Positions 51,841 to 60,804 of a stretch of DNA of 64,000 nt are shown piece by piece. The stretch's first letter is position 1. Every line of letters begins with the position of its first letter. This DNA comes from Cupriavidus sp. IDO. Lineage in GTDB: Bacteria > Pseudomonadota > Gammaproteobacteria > Burkholderiales > Burkholderiaceae. The notes beneath the pieces were generated by a model. The model saw only the letters and a program-made list of their open reading frames with translations. It ran no database searches and was not told where the DNA came from. The position numbers and the translations under genes were made by a program. The stretch covers positions 37,028-101,027 of the forward strand of contig NZ_JWMA01000174.1 in NCBI RefSeq assembly GCF_000812465.1. The letters run 5' to 3'.

Positions 51841-52821
51841 TTACTCCAGGCGGAATCCCGTCTGTTTGATGGCCAGCGCCCATTTCTTCTGCTCGGCCGC
51901 CATGAACGTCGCAAACTGGTCGGGAGAGCTGTTGCTCGCGGGCTCGTAGCCCTTGCTGGCCAGTTGCTGGCGTACGCCGGGCGCGTTCAGGGCCTTCTCG
52001 ATTTCCTTGCCCAGCAGCGCAACGATGTCTTTAGGCGTGCCGGCCGGTGCCACCAGCCCGTACCACTCGCTGGCCTCGATGCCCGGGAAACCGGCTTCCG
52101 CCATGGTCGGCACGTCGGGGAAGAGCGCAAGGCGCTGCTTGCTTGCCACGGCAATCCCCTTGAGCTGGCCACCCTTCACGAACGGCATGACCGCCGGCAC
52201 GCCGTGGAACATCATGTGGATATGCCCCCCCACCATGTCAGTCAGCGCCTGCGGCCCGCCCTTGTATGGCGCATGGACGACACTGATATGGGCCATGTCC
52301 CTGAACACCTCGCTGACCACGTTCTGCTGCGTGCCGGGGCCGGGCGAGGCATAGCTGAGCTTTCCGGGCTCCGCCTTCGCACGGGCCACCAGTTCCTTGA
52401 CGGAGCTTGCAACCGACGGGTTGACCACGAGCATGTACGGAGAGCTTGCCATCAGCCCAAGGGGGGCGAAGTCCTTGCTCATATCGAAAGGCAGGTTCTT
52501 CTGCAGGCTGGCATTGATCGCCATCGGCGCGCTTGCCACCAGCAGCGTGTAGCCGTCCGGTGCTGCCTTGGCCCCCATGCCCGCGCCGATATTCCCGGTG
52601 GCGCCCGGACGGTTGTCGACCACGAATTGCTGGCCCAGGCTGGCGGTCATTTTCTCGGCGACGGTGCGGGTGACGGTGTCGACGCCACCGCCCGCAGGCC
52701 AGGGCACGATGATGCGAACAGGGCGGTTGGGGTAGGCACCCTGTGCCAGCACGCCGGTGGCGCAGACGGCAAGCGCAATGGCGCCCAGGGTATGTCCGAC
52801 GCGGTGCAGTACGGATTTCAT
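51841..52821 (-). CDS. Bug/TctC-family periplasmic solute-binding protein
   Basis: 326 residues with a signal peptide (cleavage near GVLAQ) and the Bug-family segments RPVRIIVPWPAGGGVDTVTR, VDNRPGATGNIGAGMG, APDGYTLLVAS and HAPYKGGPQALTDMVGGHIH. AAGGAGACA precedes the ATG. It is 117 bases before the MFS gene and 69 bases after the indolepyruvate oxidoreductase gene, so it presumably binds the substrate or a related acid of this catabolic locus. Confidence 0.9.
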   Translation of the reverse strand: MKSVLHRVGHTLGAIALAVCATGVLAQGAYPNRPVRIIVPWPAGGGVDTVTRTVAEKMTASLGQQFVVDNRPGATGNIGAGMGAKAAPDGYTLLVASAPMAINASLQKNLPFDMSKDFAPLGLMASSPYMLVVNPSVASSVKELVARAKAEPGKLSYASPGPGTQQNVVSEVFRDMAHISVVHAPYKGGPQALTDMVGGHIHMMFHGVPAVMPFVKGGQLKGIAVASKQRLALFPDVPTMAEAGFPGIEASEWYGLVAPAGTPKDIVALLGKEIEKALNAPGVRQQLASKGYEPASNSSPDQFATFMAAEQKKWALAIKQTGFRLE

Positions 52822-52890
52822 GTCTTGTCTCCTTGTTGTCTCTGGATAGCCCCGGTGTATGTCCCGAGGTCTTCGCCGTAGCCGGTCTGC

Positions 52891-55800
52891 TTATGCCGCC
52901 ACGCTGGGCTGTTTCCGGCCCGGCTGTGCCGCTTCCTCGCGCCATTGCCCCATCAGCCGCTGCCACTGCGGGCGCGTGGCCGCCAGGTTGCGCGCCTTGA
53001 CGTGGCCGTAGCCGCGGATGTCCTGCGGCAGCCGGGCGATTTCCAGCGCCAGATCCACGTTCTCCTTCGACAGTGCCGGCAGCAGCGCTTCCACGCTGCG
53101 CTGGTATTCGGCGACCAGCGCCCGTTCTTCCTTGCGCTCCGCGGTGTAGCCGAAGGGATCGAACGCGGTGCCGCGCAGCGCCTTCAGCCGGGCCAGCACG
53201 CCGAATGCCTTGCGCATCCACGGGCCGTACGCGCCCTTGACCAGTTCGCCGTCCGGGTTCTTCTTTGCAAACAGGGGCGGGGCCAGGTGATGCACCAGCC
53301 GGACCTTGCCTTCGAACATGGATTCGATCTGCTGGCGGAATGCCGCGCCGGTGTGCAGGCGCGCCACCTCGTATTCGTCCTTGTATGCCATCAGCTTGAA
53401 CAGCGAACGGGCAACCGCTTCCGTAAAGCGGGTGTTCCCGACCACGGACTCGGTCTTCCGCACGCGAGCCACAAACGCTTCGTATTGCGCGGCATAGGCA
53501 CGGTTCTGGTAGCCGGTGAGGAATTCCACATGCTTGGCGATGAGCTCGTTCACCGACGCCTTGCGCGTGAACTGGATCACCTGCGCGTTTGCAGGCTGCA
53601 ACGGCACCCTGGACAGGTCATGCGCGCACAGGCGCCCCCACTCGAAGGCAGCCTTGTTGCTCTCCACCTGCACGCCGTTGAGCTCAATGGCCCGCATCAG
53701 CGCCGCGTGCGACAGCGGCACCCTGCCTTTCTGCCAGGCGTAGCCGAGCAGCAGCAGGTTCGCGTAGATCGACTGGCCGAGCAGTTGCGTGGCCACCTGT
53801 TCGGCATCGAACGTGCCGATCCGGTCCTGGCCGACAGCCTGCGCGATCCTGGCGACGGCCTCCCCGGTCTGCGGGTCCCAGTCCGGGTTGCGGACGAAGG
53901 CGGCGGTCGGCGTGAGATGGCTGTTCAGGACCACATAGGTGCGCTCGGGCGACATCGTGGCGAGCGAGGTCTTGCCGGCAGCCACCACCGTGTCGCAGGC
54001 AATCACCAGGTCCGCCATGGCAAGATCGACGCGGCTGGCATGCAGCGCATCCGGGCTGGCGGCGATCTGGATGTGGCTCCAGGTGGCGCCGCCCATCTGC
54101 GCCATGCCGGTCGCATCCTGCGTGATCACCCCCTTGCCTTCCAGGTGGGCGGCCATGCCGAGCACGCCGCCGATCGTGACGATGCCCGTGCCGCCGATGC
54201 CGGCCACCACAATGCGTCGGGGCGTGCCGGCGTCCGGCAGCTCGGGCATGGGGATGGCGTCCGGGGCAGGGCGCTGGCCTTTGGCGGCAGCGGCCGGCTT
54301 CTTCAGCTGCCCGCCTTCCACCGTGACGAAGCTCGGGCAGAACCCCTTGACACAGGAGAAGTCCTTGTTGCAGGTATTCTGGTTGACCGTGCGCTTGCGG
54401 CCGAACTCGGTCTCCACCGGCTGCACGGCCAGGCAGTTGCTCTGGACCGAGCAGTCGCCGCAGCCTTCGCAGACGAGCTCATTGATGACCACGCGCTTGT
54501 CCGGATCGGCCATGGTGCCGCGCTTGCGCTCGCGGCGCTTCTTGGTGGCGCAGGCCTGGTCGTAGATGATGACAGTCACGCCAGCCACTTCGCGCAGTTC
54601 GCGCTGCACGGCATCAAGCTCATCGCGGTGGCGCACTGTGACGCCCGCGGCCAGATTGTTGACCACAGCGTACTTGCCCGGCTCATCGGTGACCACCACG
54701 ATCTGCCCGGCGCCTTCGGCGGCCAGCTCGCGCGTCATGGCCGGCACATCTAGCTGTCCGTCCACCGGTTGCCCGCCGGTCATGGCCACGGCGCTGTTGA
54801 ACAGGATCTTGTAGGTGAGGTTGACGCCGGCATGGATGGACTGGCGCACGGCCAGCAAGCCGGAGTGGTTATAGGTGCCGTCGCCAAGGTTGGCGAACAT
54901 GTGGGTGCGCTTGCTGAACGCGGACTGTCCCATCCAGTGCACGCCTTCGCCGCCCATTTGCGACCACGACGTGGTCGAGCGATCCATCCAGGTCACCATC
55001 CCGTGGCAGCCGATACCGGCCATGGCGGTCGAGCCTTCCGGCACGCGGGTGCTCGTATTGTGCGGGCAGCCGGGGCAGAACCACGGCAGGCGGTCAGTGC
55101 CGCGGGCATCGCCCTGGGCGGTCGAACGCTCCTTCGCTTCGATTTCATTCAGGCGCACATCCATGCGTGCCGCGACGTCGGGCGGCACGCCAAGCAGCCT
55201 GAGGCGGTGCGCGATGGCCTTGGCCACCAGTGCCGGCGAGAGGTCGGCCTTGGCGCGCAGCAGCCAGTCCTGGCCCGGCTTGCTGTGGCTCCATTCGCCG
55301 CCGGCGCCGTCGGTGTGATCGTACTTGCCGAAGACGGCCGGCCGTGCCTCGGGGCGATAGTGGTACAGCTCGTCCTTGAGCTGTTGCTCGATGATGGGGC
55401 GCTTCTCCTCGACCACCAGGGCTTCTCGCAGCCCATGCGCGAACTCGCGCACACCGGCCGGCTCCAGCGGCCATACCACGCTCACCTTATGGACGCGGAT
55501 GCCGAGCGCGCGGCACGTGTTGTCATCCAGGCCCAGGTCGAGCAGGGCCTGGCGGGTGTCGCTGTAGGCCTTGCCGCTGGCAATGATGCCCAGCCGGTCA
55601 TTCGGGCCTTCCACCACATTGCGGTTCAGGCGGTTGGCCCGCACATAGGCCAGGGCGGCCGGCCATTTGAACTCCATCATGCGTGCCTCGGCCGCCAGCG
55701 GGTCATCGGGCCAGCGGATATGCAGGCCGCCCTCGGGCATGGTGAAGTCCTCGGGCAGCAGGATGCGGACACGATCCGCATCGGTCAGCACCGACGCACC

Positions 55801-56460
55801 GGATTCGACCACTTCCTGCACGGTCTTCATGCCAGCCCACAGGCCGCTGAAGCGGCTCATGGCGAAGGCATGCACGCCCAGATCGAGGATGTCCTGCACG
55901 CTGGACGGAAAGAACACCGGCAGCCCGCATGCCATGAAGGTATGGTCGCTCTGGTGCGCCAGGGTGCTGCTCTTGGACACATGGTCATCGCCGGCGAGCG
56001 CGATCACGCCGCCCAGGGGCGCCGTGCCGGCCAGGTTGGCGTGCTTGAGCGCATCGCCGCTGCGGTCCACGCCCGGGCCCTTGCCATACCAGATGCCGAA
56101 CACGCCGTCGTACTTCTTGCTGGCCGCATCGAACTCCAGCTGCTGCGACCCCCAGACCGCGGTGGCGCCCAGTTCCTCGTTGACGCCGGGCTTGAAGACC
56201 ACATGGTTGTCGGCAAGGTACTTCTTGGCCTGCCAAAGCGCCTGGTCATAATTGCCCAGCGGCGAACCGCGGTAGCCTGAAATAAACGCGGCGGTGTTGT
56301 GGCCGGCCAATACATCGCGTTTGCGTTGCAGCAGCGGCAGGCGTACCAGCGCCTGCACGCCGCTCATGAAGGCGCGTCCGGATTCCAGCGCGTACTTGTC
56401 TTCGATCGACACGGCTTCCATGGCCTTCCGGGCTGCGTCGGGGAGTGTGGGGGCGTTCAT
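52891..56460 (-). CDS. Indolepyruvate ferredoxin oxidoreductase, single chain
   Basis: 1189 residues with both enzyme halves in one chain. N-terminal pyrimidine-type region (FISGYRGSPLGNYDQALWQA), TPP-binding region (CPGCPHNTS, then GIGCHGMVTWMDRSTTSWSQ), a ferredoxin-like cysteine cluster near residue 660 (CEGCGDCSVQSNCLAV), and a C-terminal gamma-type domain starting RRIVVAGIGGTGIVTIGGVL. These enzymes oxidatively decarboxylate aryl- or branched-chain 2-oxo acids to acyl-CoA, reducing ferredoxin. It lies between an Ldh-family dehydrogenase, which makes 2-oxo acids, and a Bug gene, so it may take the dehydrogenase product. Confidence 0.92.
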   Translation of the reverse strand: MNAPTLPDAARKAMEAVSIEDKYALESGRAFMSGVQALVRLPLLQRKRDVLAGHNTAAFISGYRGSPLGNYDQALWQAKKYLADNHVVFKPGVNEELGATAVWGSQQLEFDAASKKYDGVFGIWYGKGPGVDRSGDALKHANLAGTAPLGGVIALAGDDHVSKSSTLAHQSDHTFMACGLPVFFPSSVQDILDLGVHAFAMSRFSGLWAGMKTVQEVVESGASVLTDADRVRILLPEDFTMPEGGLHIRWPDDPLAAEARMMEFKWPAALAYVRANRLNRNVVEGPNDRLGIIASGKAYSDTRQALLDLGLDDNTCRALGIRVHKVSVVWPLEPAGVREFAHGLREALVVEEKRPIIEQQLKDELYHYRPEARPAVFGKYDHTDGAGGEWSHSKPGQDWLLRAKADLSPALVAKAIAHRLRLLGVPPDVAARMDVRLNEIEAKERSTAQGDARGTDRLPWFCPGCPHNTSTRVPEGSTAMAGIGCHGMVTWMDRSTTSWSQMGGEGVHWMGQSAFSKRTHMFANLGDGTYNHSGLLAVRQSIHAGVNLTYKILFNSAVAMTGGQPVDGQLDVPAMTRELAAEGAGQIVVVTDEPGKYAVVNNLAAGVTVRHRDELDAVQRELREVAGVTVIIYDQACATKKRRERKRGTMADPDKRVVINELVCEGCGDCSVQSNCLAVQPVETEFGRKRTVNQNTCNKDFSCVKGFCPSFVTVEGGQLKKPAAAAKGQRPAPDAIPMPELPDAGTPRRIVVAGIGGTGIVTIGGVLGMAAHLEGKGVITQDATGMAQMGGATWSHIQIAASPDALHASRVDLAMADLVIACDTVVAAGKTSLATMSPERTYVVLNSHLTPTAAFVRNPDWDPQTGEAVARIAQAVGQDRIGTFDAEQVATQLLGQSIYANLLLLGYAWQKGRVPLSHAALMRAIELNGVQVESNKAAFEWGRLCAHDLSRVPLQPANAQVIQFTRKASVNELIAKHVEFLTGYQNRAYAAQYEAFVARVRKTESVVGNTRFTEAVARSLFKLMAYKDEYEVARLHTGAAFRQQIESMFEGKVRLVHHLAPPLFAKKNPDGELVKGAYGPWMRKAFGVLARLKALRGTAFDPFGYTAERKEERALVAEYQRSVEALLPALSKENVDLALEIARLPQDIRGYGHVKARNLAATRPQWQRLMGQWREEAAQPGRKQPSVAA

Positions 56461-56546
56461 AGGTCGGAATTAGCCAGTGAGGGTTGGGCAAGGGCGGCCG
56501 GCATCTGCCGGTTTCCCGGCTATCTGTGGATGTCGGTGTCGGACGC

Positions 56547-57581
56547 CTAGCTTGAGAAGGGAAGGCCGAGTTGCCGGCCGAGCGTATCCAGCTCGCGCAG
56601 GATGGCGTCGGGTAAAGCGATGCCTCGCTCGCGCCCGTCGCGTTCGAGCGCGTCGCCGCGGTGGCCAGGCAGCCGTGCGCCATCCCCGCCGGCGGCGAGG
56701 TAGTTGCCGGTCCACTGCGTCATGTAGTCGGCATACAGGTCCCGGCCTGCAAAGGCATCAGGCTTGACCAGCCAGACAAAGCCGCCTTGCCGGCCGACCG
56801 CGCCGCCGCTGGCGACATCATTGCGCTGCGGCGAGAGCGCGTCCGCCGTTGCCGCCAGGGCGCCGGCCAGGCACTCCACCATCATCGCCAGGCCAATACC
56901 CTTGTGCCCGCCTGTGGGCAGCAGCGACCCGGACAGCGCGCGTTGCGCGTCGGTGGTCGGCATGCCCTCGTCGTCCAGGGCCCATCCGGCAGGGATTGGC
57001 TTGCCTTCACGGGCGGCCAGCAGGATATGGCCGCGTGCGGCAACGCTGCAGGCCACGTCGAACACGATCGGCGCCTGGCCCGGCAACGGGCAGCCGAAGG
57101 CAATGGGGTTGTGCCCGATCGCCGCGCGCGAGAATCCTTCCATCGCCAGCACCGGCGGCGTACGCTGGCCGATCATGCAGAAGGCGCCAGCCTCGGCAGC
57201 CAGCAGCGCGTGAATGCCGAGCGCCCCCAGATGGCCGCACGACTGCACGGCAATCAGCACCGAGGCGCTGGATTCCAGCGCTTCCAGCCCGAGCTGGACG
57301 GCATGCGGACCGGCAACCTGGCCCATGGCGCCGTCGGCGTCGAGCACGATGCCGCCGGGAAAGCTGCGGTGCGACATGGCGGCGCGCGGGTTGAAATCGC
57401 CCGCACGCAGGCGTTCGACGTAAGAGGGCACGCGCGTCATGCCATGCGTCTTGTAGCCGCGCAGCTCGCTGCGCACCAGCGCGCGGGCAGCCTGCGCCGC
57501 GTGTTGCGGCGCCACGCCGCAGGACTCGAAAACGTTGGCCGTCCAGCGCTCAAGCGCCAGGGGAGCCCATCGGGTACTCAT
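56547..57581 (-). CDS. Ldh/malate-dehydrogenase family NAD(P) oxidoreductase
   Basis: 344 residues of the type 2 malate/L-lactate dehydrogenase family (also ComC, YiaK, AllD). Signature parts: RSELRGYKTHGMTRVPSYVE with the catalytic His, GPHAVQLGLEALESSASVLIAV, SCGHLGALGIHALLAAEAGA and LLPTGGHKGIGLAMMVECLA. It oxidises a 2-hydroxy acid to the 2-oxo acid, or the reverse. ATG 57581 overlaps the stop of the GntR gene by four bases (ATGA); a longer upstream frame lies inside the GntR gene. Confidence 0.9.
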   Translation of the reverse strand: MSTRWAPLALERWTANVFESCGVAPQHAAQAARALVRSELRGYKTHGMTRVPSYVERLRAGDFNPRAAMSHRSFPGGIVLDADGAMGQVAGPHAVQLGLEALESSASVLIAVQSCGHLGALGIHALLAAEAGAFCMIGQRTPPVLAMEGFSRAAIGHNPIAFGCPLPGQAPIVFDVACSVAARGHILLAAREGKPIPAGWALDDEGMPTTDAQRALSGSLLPTGGHKGIGLAMMVECLAGALAATADALSPQRNDVASGGAVGRQGGFVWLVKPDAFAGRDLYADYMTQWTGNYLAAGGDGARLPGHRGDALERDGRERGIALPDAILRELDTLGRQLGLPFSS

Positions 57582-58288
57582 GTGGATTTCTCCCGCACGA
57601 TCATCAGCCGCTCGGAGAACGGGGCGGCGTAGACCGACTGGTAGTAGAGGGGCTGGTCGCGCAGCGTGTAGCCGCGCATTTCCATGATGAAGGACGGTGC
57701 GTCGGGGTCCAGGCCCAGCTCGCGCGCGGCCGCGGCGGGCGGCGCGCCGAAGCGGATCCACTGGTCCACGCGCAGCGTCGGCAGCGAAAGGCGCTGGCCG
57801 ATCAGTTCACGCAGGTTCTTCTCCAGCGCCTCCCGGTCCAGGCCGCCAAGCTGCGCAAAATCCTCCTCGCGCAGCCAGAATTCGCTGTAGAGGTCGAAGC
57901 GGCCGCCGACGTTGATCACGCGCTCGATGCGCACGTAACCGTCGCCTTCGCCGCCGAGGAAATCCGACCACGGACCCTTGCGCTTGATGCGCTTGACCGA
58001 GCGCGCGTGGACGTAGGAGGGCAGTTCGTTGCCGCCTTCGTCGCGAAAGCGCAGGTAGCGGACATCGGCGGGCGCCACGCGCGTGCCGGAGACGAAGGTG
58101 CCCCGGCCCTGCTCGCGCGTGATCAGCCCGGAGTTCGTCAGCCGGGCGAGTGCCTTCTGGATGGTTCCGACGCTCACGCCATGGAAGCTGGCGAGTTCAC
58201 CCTCGGACGGCAGGCGGTCGCCTTCGCGCAGCGCGCCGGTCTCGATGGAGCGGATGATCGCGTCGGAGACGCTGTTCAGTTTTGTCAT
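57578..58288 (-). CDS. GntR-family regulator, HutC subfamily (UTRA domain)
   Basis: 236 residues. N-terminal winged helix (IIRSIETGALREGDRLPSEG, ELASFHGVSVGTIQKALARL) followed by a UTRA ligand domain (about 90-230; YVRIERVINVGGRFDLYSEF). HutC-type regulators are usually repressors released by a pathway metabolite, and bind sites with a TATA-rich core. The likely targets are the two CTATATAG sites at 59756 and 59854. It is embedded in the operon between the dehydratase and dehydrogenase genes, giving feedback control. Confidence 0.9.
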   Translation of the reverse strand: MTKLNSVSDAIIRSIETGALREGDRLPSEGELASFHGVSVGTIQKALARLTNSGLITREQGRGTFVSGTRVAPADVRYLRFRDEGGNELPSYVHARSVKRIKRKGPWSDFLGGEGDGYVRIERVINVGGRFDLYSEFWLREEDFAQLGGLDREALEKNLRELIGQRLSLPTLRVDQWIRFGAPPAAAARELGLDPDAPSFIMEMRGYTLRDQPLYYQSVYAAPFSERLMIVREKST

Positions 58289-58294
58289 GGTTGC

Positions 58295-59449
58295 TCAGAG
58301 GCTCAGTGCAAAGCGACTGATCGCGGTCTCCCGGATATCGAGCACCTCGCTGGTCAGCCGTGTGCCGGAAGCGACGTCCGTCGCGTAGGCATACAGCCGG
58401 TCGCCGAGGTCGGAGATCTTCTCTCCATGCTGCAGGACCGCGCTCACGTCGAAGTCAATGTTGTCGGCCATGGTTTGCAGCGTATTGACGTTGCCGCAGA
58501 CCTTGACCGTCGGTGCCACCATGCTGCCGATCGGGTTGCCCACCCCGGTGCCAAAGAAGGTGAGCTGGCACCCGCCGGCCGCAAGCGCAGTCAGATTTTC
58601 CACTGCGGCCGCCGGCGCGTCCATGAAATGCAGGCCCTTTTTCTGCGGCGCCTCGCCATAGCGCAGCACGCCCACGAGCGGGCTGCTGCCGGCCTTGGCC
58701 ATGGCGCCCAGCGCCTTTTCCTCGACCGTGGTCAGGCCGCCGCGCTTGTTATCGGGCGAGGGCTGGTCTTCGCGCATGTCGACCCCGCGCGAGATGGCAA
58801 GGTTCTCCATATTGCGCACGGCGGTCACAAAGGCCTCGCGCACCCTGGCGTCTGCCGCGCGTTCCGCGAAGAGGTGGTCGGCGCCGATGAACTCCGAGGT
58901 CTCCGAAATGATGACCGTGCCGCCTTCGGCAATCACCAGGTCCGCCATGCGGCCGATGGCGGGGTTGCAGCTCAGGCCGGAAGTGGTATCCGAGCCGCCG
59001 CATTCGACGCCGATCACCAGCGACGACACCGGGCACGGCACGCGGCGCGCGCGCGACGCGGCAAGCGACAGCCGCGCGGCCTTGCGCGTGCCTTCGGCGA
59101 TGCAGTTGATGGTGCCGTCCGGCTGCAGGTGGACGCGCTCGACGGGCTTGCCGGTGGCCTGGATGCGCCGCGCCACTTCTTCCGTCGACGACGGTTCAAG
59201 GCCAACCAGCAGTACCGCGGCGATATTGGGATTGCGCCCCAGGCCCGCCAGCGACTCGAAGGCGAAATCGAGGTCGGCGCCGAACTGGCCGCGCACGAAC
59301 AGCGTGGTGACCGGGATGCAACCGCTCACCGTGCGGGCGATGGTGCGCGTGACGGGGTTGCAGTTGTCCATGACGGAAATCACGGCAACCCAGTTGCGCA
59401 CGCCGACGGCGCCGTTCTCACGCGGGTATCCAAGGAAGGTCGTTGCCAT
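58295..59449 (-). CDS. UxaA-family dehydratase/lyase, large subunit
   Basis: 384 residues of the UxaA/GarD family (altronate, galactarate, sulfolactate and related lyases). Opening FLGYPRENGAVGVRNWVAVI, then conserved cysteines and GVECGGSDTTSGLSCNPAIG and FFGTGVGNPIGSMVAPTVKV. It acts with the small SAF-domain protein encoded just upstream (five-base gap), as in other split members. It eliminates water or sulphite from a hydroxylated acid. Possible reactions include altronate-type dehydration or 3-sulfolactate cleavage (SuyB-like); sequence alone does not decide. Confidence 0.88.
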   Translation of the reverse strand: MATTFLGYPRENGAVGVRNWVAVISVMDNCNPVTRTIARTVSGCIPVTTLFVRGQFGADLDFAFESLAGLGRNPNIAAVLLVGLEPSSTEEVARRIQATGKPVERVHLQPDGTINCIAEGTRKAARLSLAASRARRVPCPVSSLVIGVECGGSDTTSGLSCNPAIGRMADLVIAEGGTVIISETSEFIGADHLFAERAADARVREAFVTAVRNMENLAISRGVDMREDQPSPDNKRGGLTTVEEKALGAMAKAGSSPLVGVLRYGEAPQKKGLHFMDAPAAAVENLTALAAGGCQLTFFGTGVGNPIGSMVAPTVKVCGNVNTLQTMADNIDFDVSAVLQHGEKISDLGDRLYAYATDVASGTRLTSEVLDIRETAISRFALSL

Positions 59450-59454
59450 CTGTA

Positions 59455-59745
59455 TTACCCCTTGTTCAGGTCGCCGCGGGCGCGAGACGACTCGATGTTG
59501 TGGACATGCATGTGTTCTCCCGGCCTGATGGCCTGGCTTGCGCGGCCGATTACCTGGCCGTACTTCAGGATGGTCGCGCCGGGCGCGGTGTCGGTGATGC
59601 ACACCTTGTGGCCGAACGGAACGTCCTGTAGCAGGACCAGCTTTCCTGATCCTTCTCCCTCAAGTTCCAGGGCTTCGCCGGCACGGCCGGCGCCCAGCAG
59701 GGTGGCCACATTGTCGGCCGGATTGAGTACGATGGCTCGCGGCAT
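59455..59745 (-). CDS. UxaA-family small subunit (SAF domain)
   Basis: 96 residues, matching the N-terminal SAF domain that some UxaA enzymes carry as a separate chain. Core: AIVLNPADNVATLLGAGRAG, DVPFGHKVCITDTAPGATIL, KYGQVIGRASQAIRPGEHMH and VHN, with the two histidines of EHMHVHN expected at the active site. First gene of the leftward operon, with an operator candidate directly upstream. Closest analogues are UxaA N-domain and the SuyA small subunit. Confidence 0.88.
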   Translation of the reverse strand: MPRAIVLNPADNVATLLGAGRAGEALELEGEGSGKLVLLQDVPFGHKVCITDTAPGATILKYGQVIGRASQAIRPGEHMHVHNIESSRARGDLNKG

Positions 59746-59752
59746 TGATTAA

Positions 59753-59766
59753 CTCCTATATAGAGG
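59753..59766. promoter_or_regulatory. GntR operator candidate, left copy
   Basis: CTCCTATATAGAGG, with the palindromic core CTATATAG at 59756-59763, only eight bases upstream of the leftward SAF-domain gene start. The same TCCTATATAGA element recurs at 59852. It probably represses the leftward operon. Confidence 0.65.
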
Positions 59767-59851
59767 TTGATTGCAATGTAGGGAATCGCCATGCGGTTAG
59801 TCAAGAAGATTCGAGCCTAACCCCGAGAAAACCACTACTCCTCCATGAAAG

Positions 59852-59864
59852 TCCTATATAGAAG
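59852..59864. promoter_or_regulatory. GntR operator candidate, right copy
   Basis: TCCTATATAGAAG with core CTATATAG at 59854-59861, 98 bases from the left copy. It lies eight bases before the -35 element of the rightward promoter, so a bound repressor could block that promoter. Confidence 0.65.
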
Positions 59865-59868
59865 TTTG

Positions 59869-59897
59869 TTGACATCAGAGTTTGCTGTGTCTATCGT
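59869..59897 (+). promoter_or_regulatory. Sigma-70-type promoter for the rightward operon
   Basis: TTGACA (59869-59874), perfect -35, a 17-base spacer and TATCGT (59892-59897), four of six at -10. About 50 bases before the start of the first rightward gene and just after the right CTATATAG site. Confidence 0.6.
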
Positions 59898-59950
59898 GGT
59901 GACAACGGTGCTGCAGACAGCGCCCGACGATCGACGAGGAGGAGGCAGGC

Positions 59951-60412
59951 ATGAAGGTGGTGTCACACATGGAGAAGATTGCGAAGCTGCAGGCCCTGCG
60001 CGAGCGCCTGGATCCTCTCCGGGACTTTGAGCTGTGGTTCTGGGCGGGCATGACTGCCGGCACCCACGCGGTCAACGCAGCGCTGCACCAGGCGAACGTG
60101 ACCCTGGATGACGATATGTTCCCGACGCAACCCGGCGTCTATCTCGTGCCGCAGCCGGACGGCGGCCTGAAGCCGGCTTTCCGGCCGCTCGGCGACGTAC
60201 TGCACGTCGGCCGCCCGAGAGTGGAGGCGCCGGTGCCGTCGGATATCGCAGCCATGATGGAAGACATGGAACACATCGAGCACTACCGTGATCCTTGCCT
60301 GCGCGAGGGCCTGGAGCCGACCGCGGAGATTGCCGACCGCTGCGACGTGGCCCTGCGGCATTGCCTGGCGTTGCTAGAGACGCGCATGAAGGGAGCGCCC
60401 CATGGACATTGA
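59951..60412 (+). CDS. Unknown protein with GTHxxNAxLH motif, copy A
   Basis: 153 residues, no signal peptide, no membrane helix. The first part is helical (MEKIAKLQALRERLDPLRDF) and contains WFWAGMTAGTHAVNAALHQA. The same motif occurs in the next protein (AAMLAGTHWLNALLHRV), so the two are distant paralogues. The middle has LVPQPDGGLKPAFRPLGDVL, the end many His and Cys. GGAGG lies before ATG 59951; an ATG at 59969 is possible. I do not recognise the family. It is the first gene of the rightward operon, under the GntR-type site. Confidence 0.7.
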   Translation: MKVVSHMEKIAKLQALRERLDPLRDFELWFWAGMTAGTHAVNAALHQANVTLDDDMFPTQPGVYLVPQPDGGLKPAFRPLGDVLHVGRPRVEAPVPSDIAAMMEDMEHIEHYRDPCLREGLEPTAEIADRCDVALRHCLALLETRMKGAPHGH

Positions 60413-60767
60413 ACAGCACATCGCCATGGCACGGCGCATCGAGGCATCGCTGGAGAAGTGCACGGCAAGCGACTACGAGATGCAGATCGAGGCCGCCATG
60501 CTTGCCGGCACGCACTGGCTGAACGCGTTGCTGCACCGCGTGGAGGCGACCCCGGCACAGCAGGACGTCTTCCATACCTATCTGCTGACCGTCAATGAAT
60601 TCCGCCGGCTTGCGGTGGCAGCGGAGAAGCCGCTGCAGGCACTGGCCGGCATCGAGGATGCGCGCGCGCCGTTCGTGCGGGGCAATCACCCCGGTGGCGA
60701 AGACGCGGCCGAACGCGCGCTGCGACTGCTCTCGCTGATCCGGGCGGCAGCAATGGCCAGCGCGTGA
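60402..60767 (+). CDS. Unknown protein with GTHxxNAxLH motif, copy B
   Basis: 121 residues, all-helical by composition (MDIEQHIAMARRIEASLEKC and a long helix from VFHTYLLTVNEFRRLAVAAE). It shares the MxAGTHxxNAxLHR element with the protein encoded just upstream. Its ATG overlaps the upstream gene by 11 bases and follows GGGAG, so translation is probably coupled. Together the two may form a hetero-complex. Function unknown. Confidence 0.7.
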   Translation: MDIEQHIAMARRIEASLEKCTASDYEMQIEAAMLAGTHWLNALLHRVEATPAQQDVFHTYLLTVNEFRRLAVAAEKPLQALAGIEDARAPFVRGNHPGGEDAAERALRLLSLIRAAAMASA

Positions 60768-60804
60768 GCCGGCGACATATAAACCAGGAAACTAGGAGGC
60801 AGCA

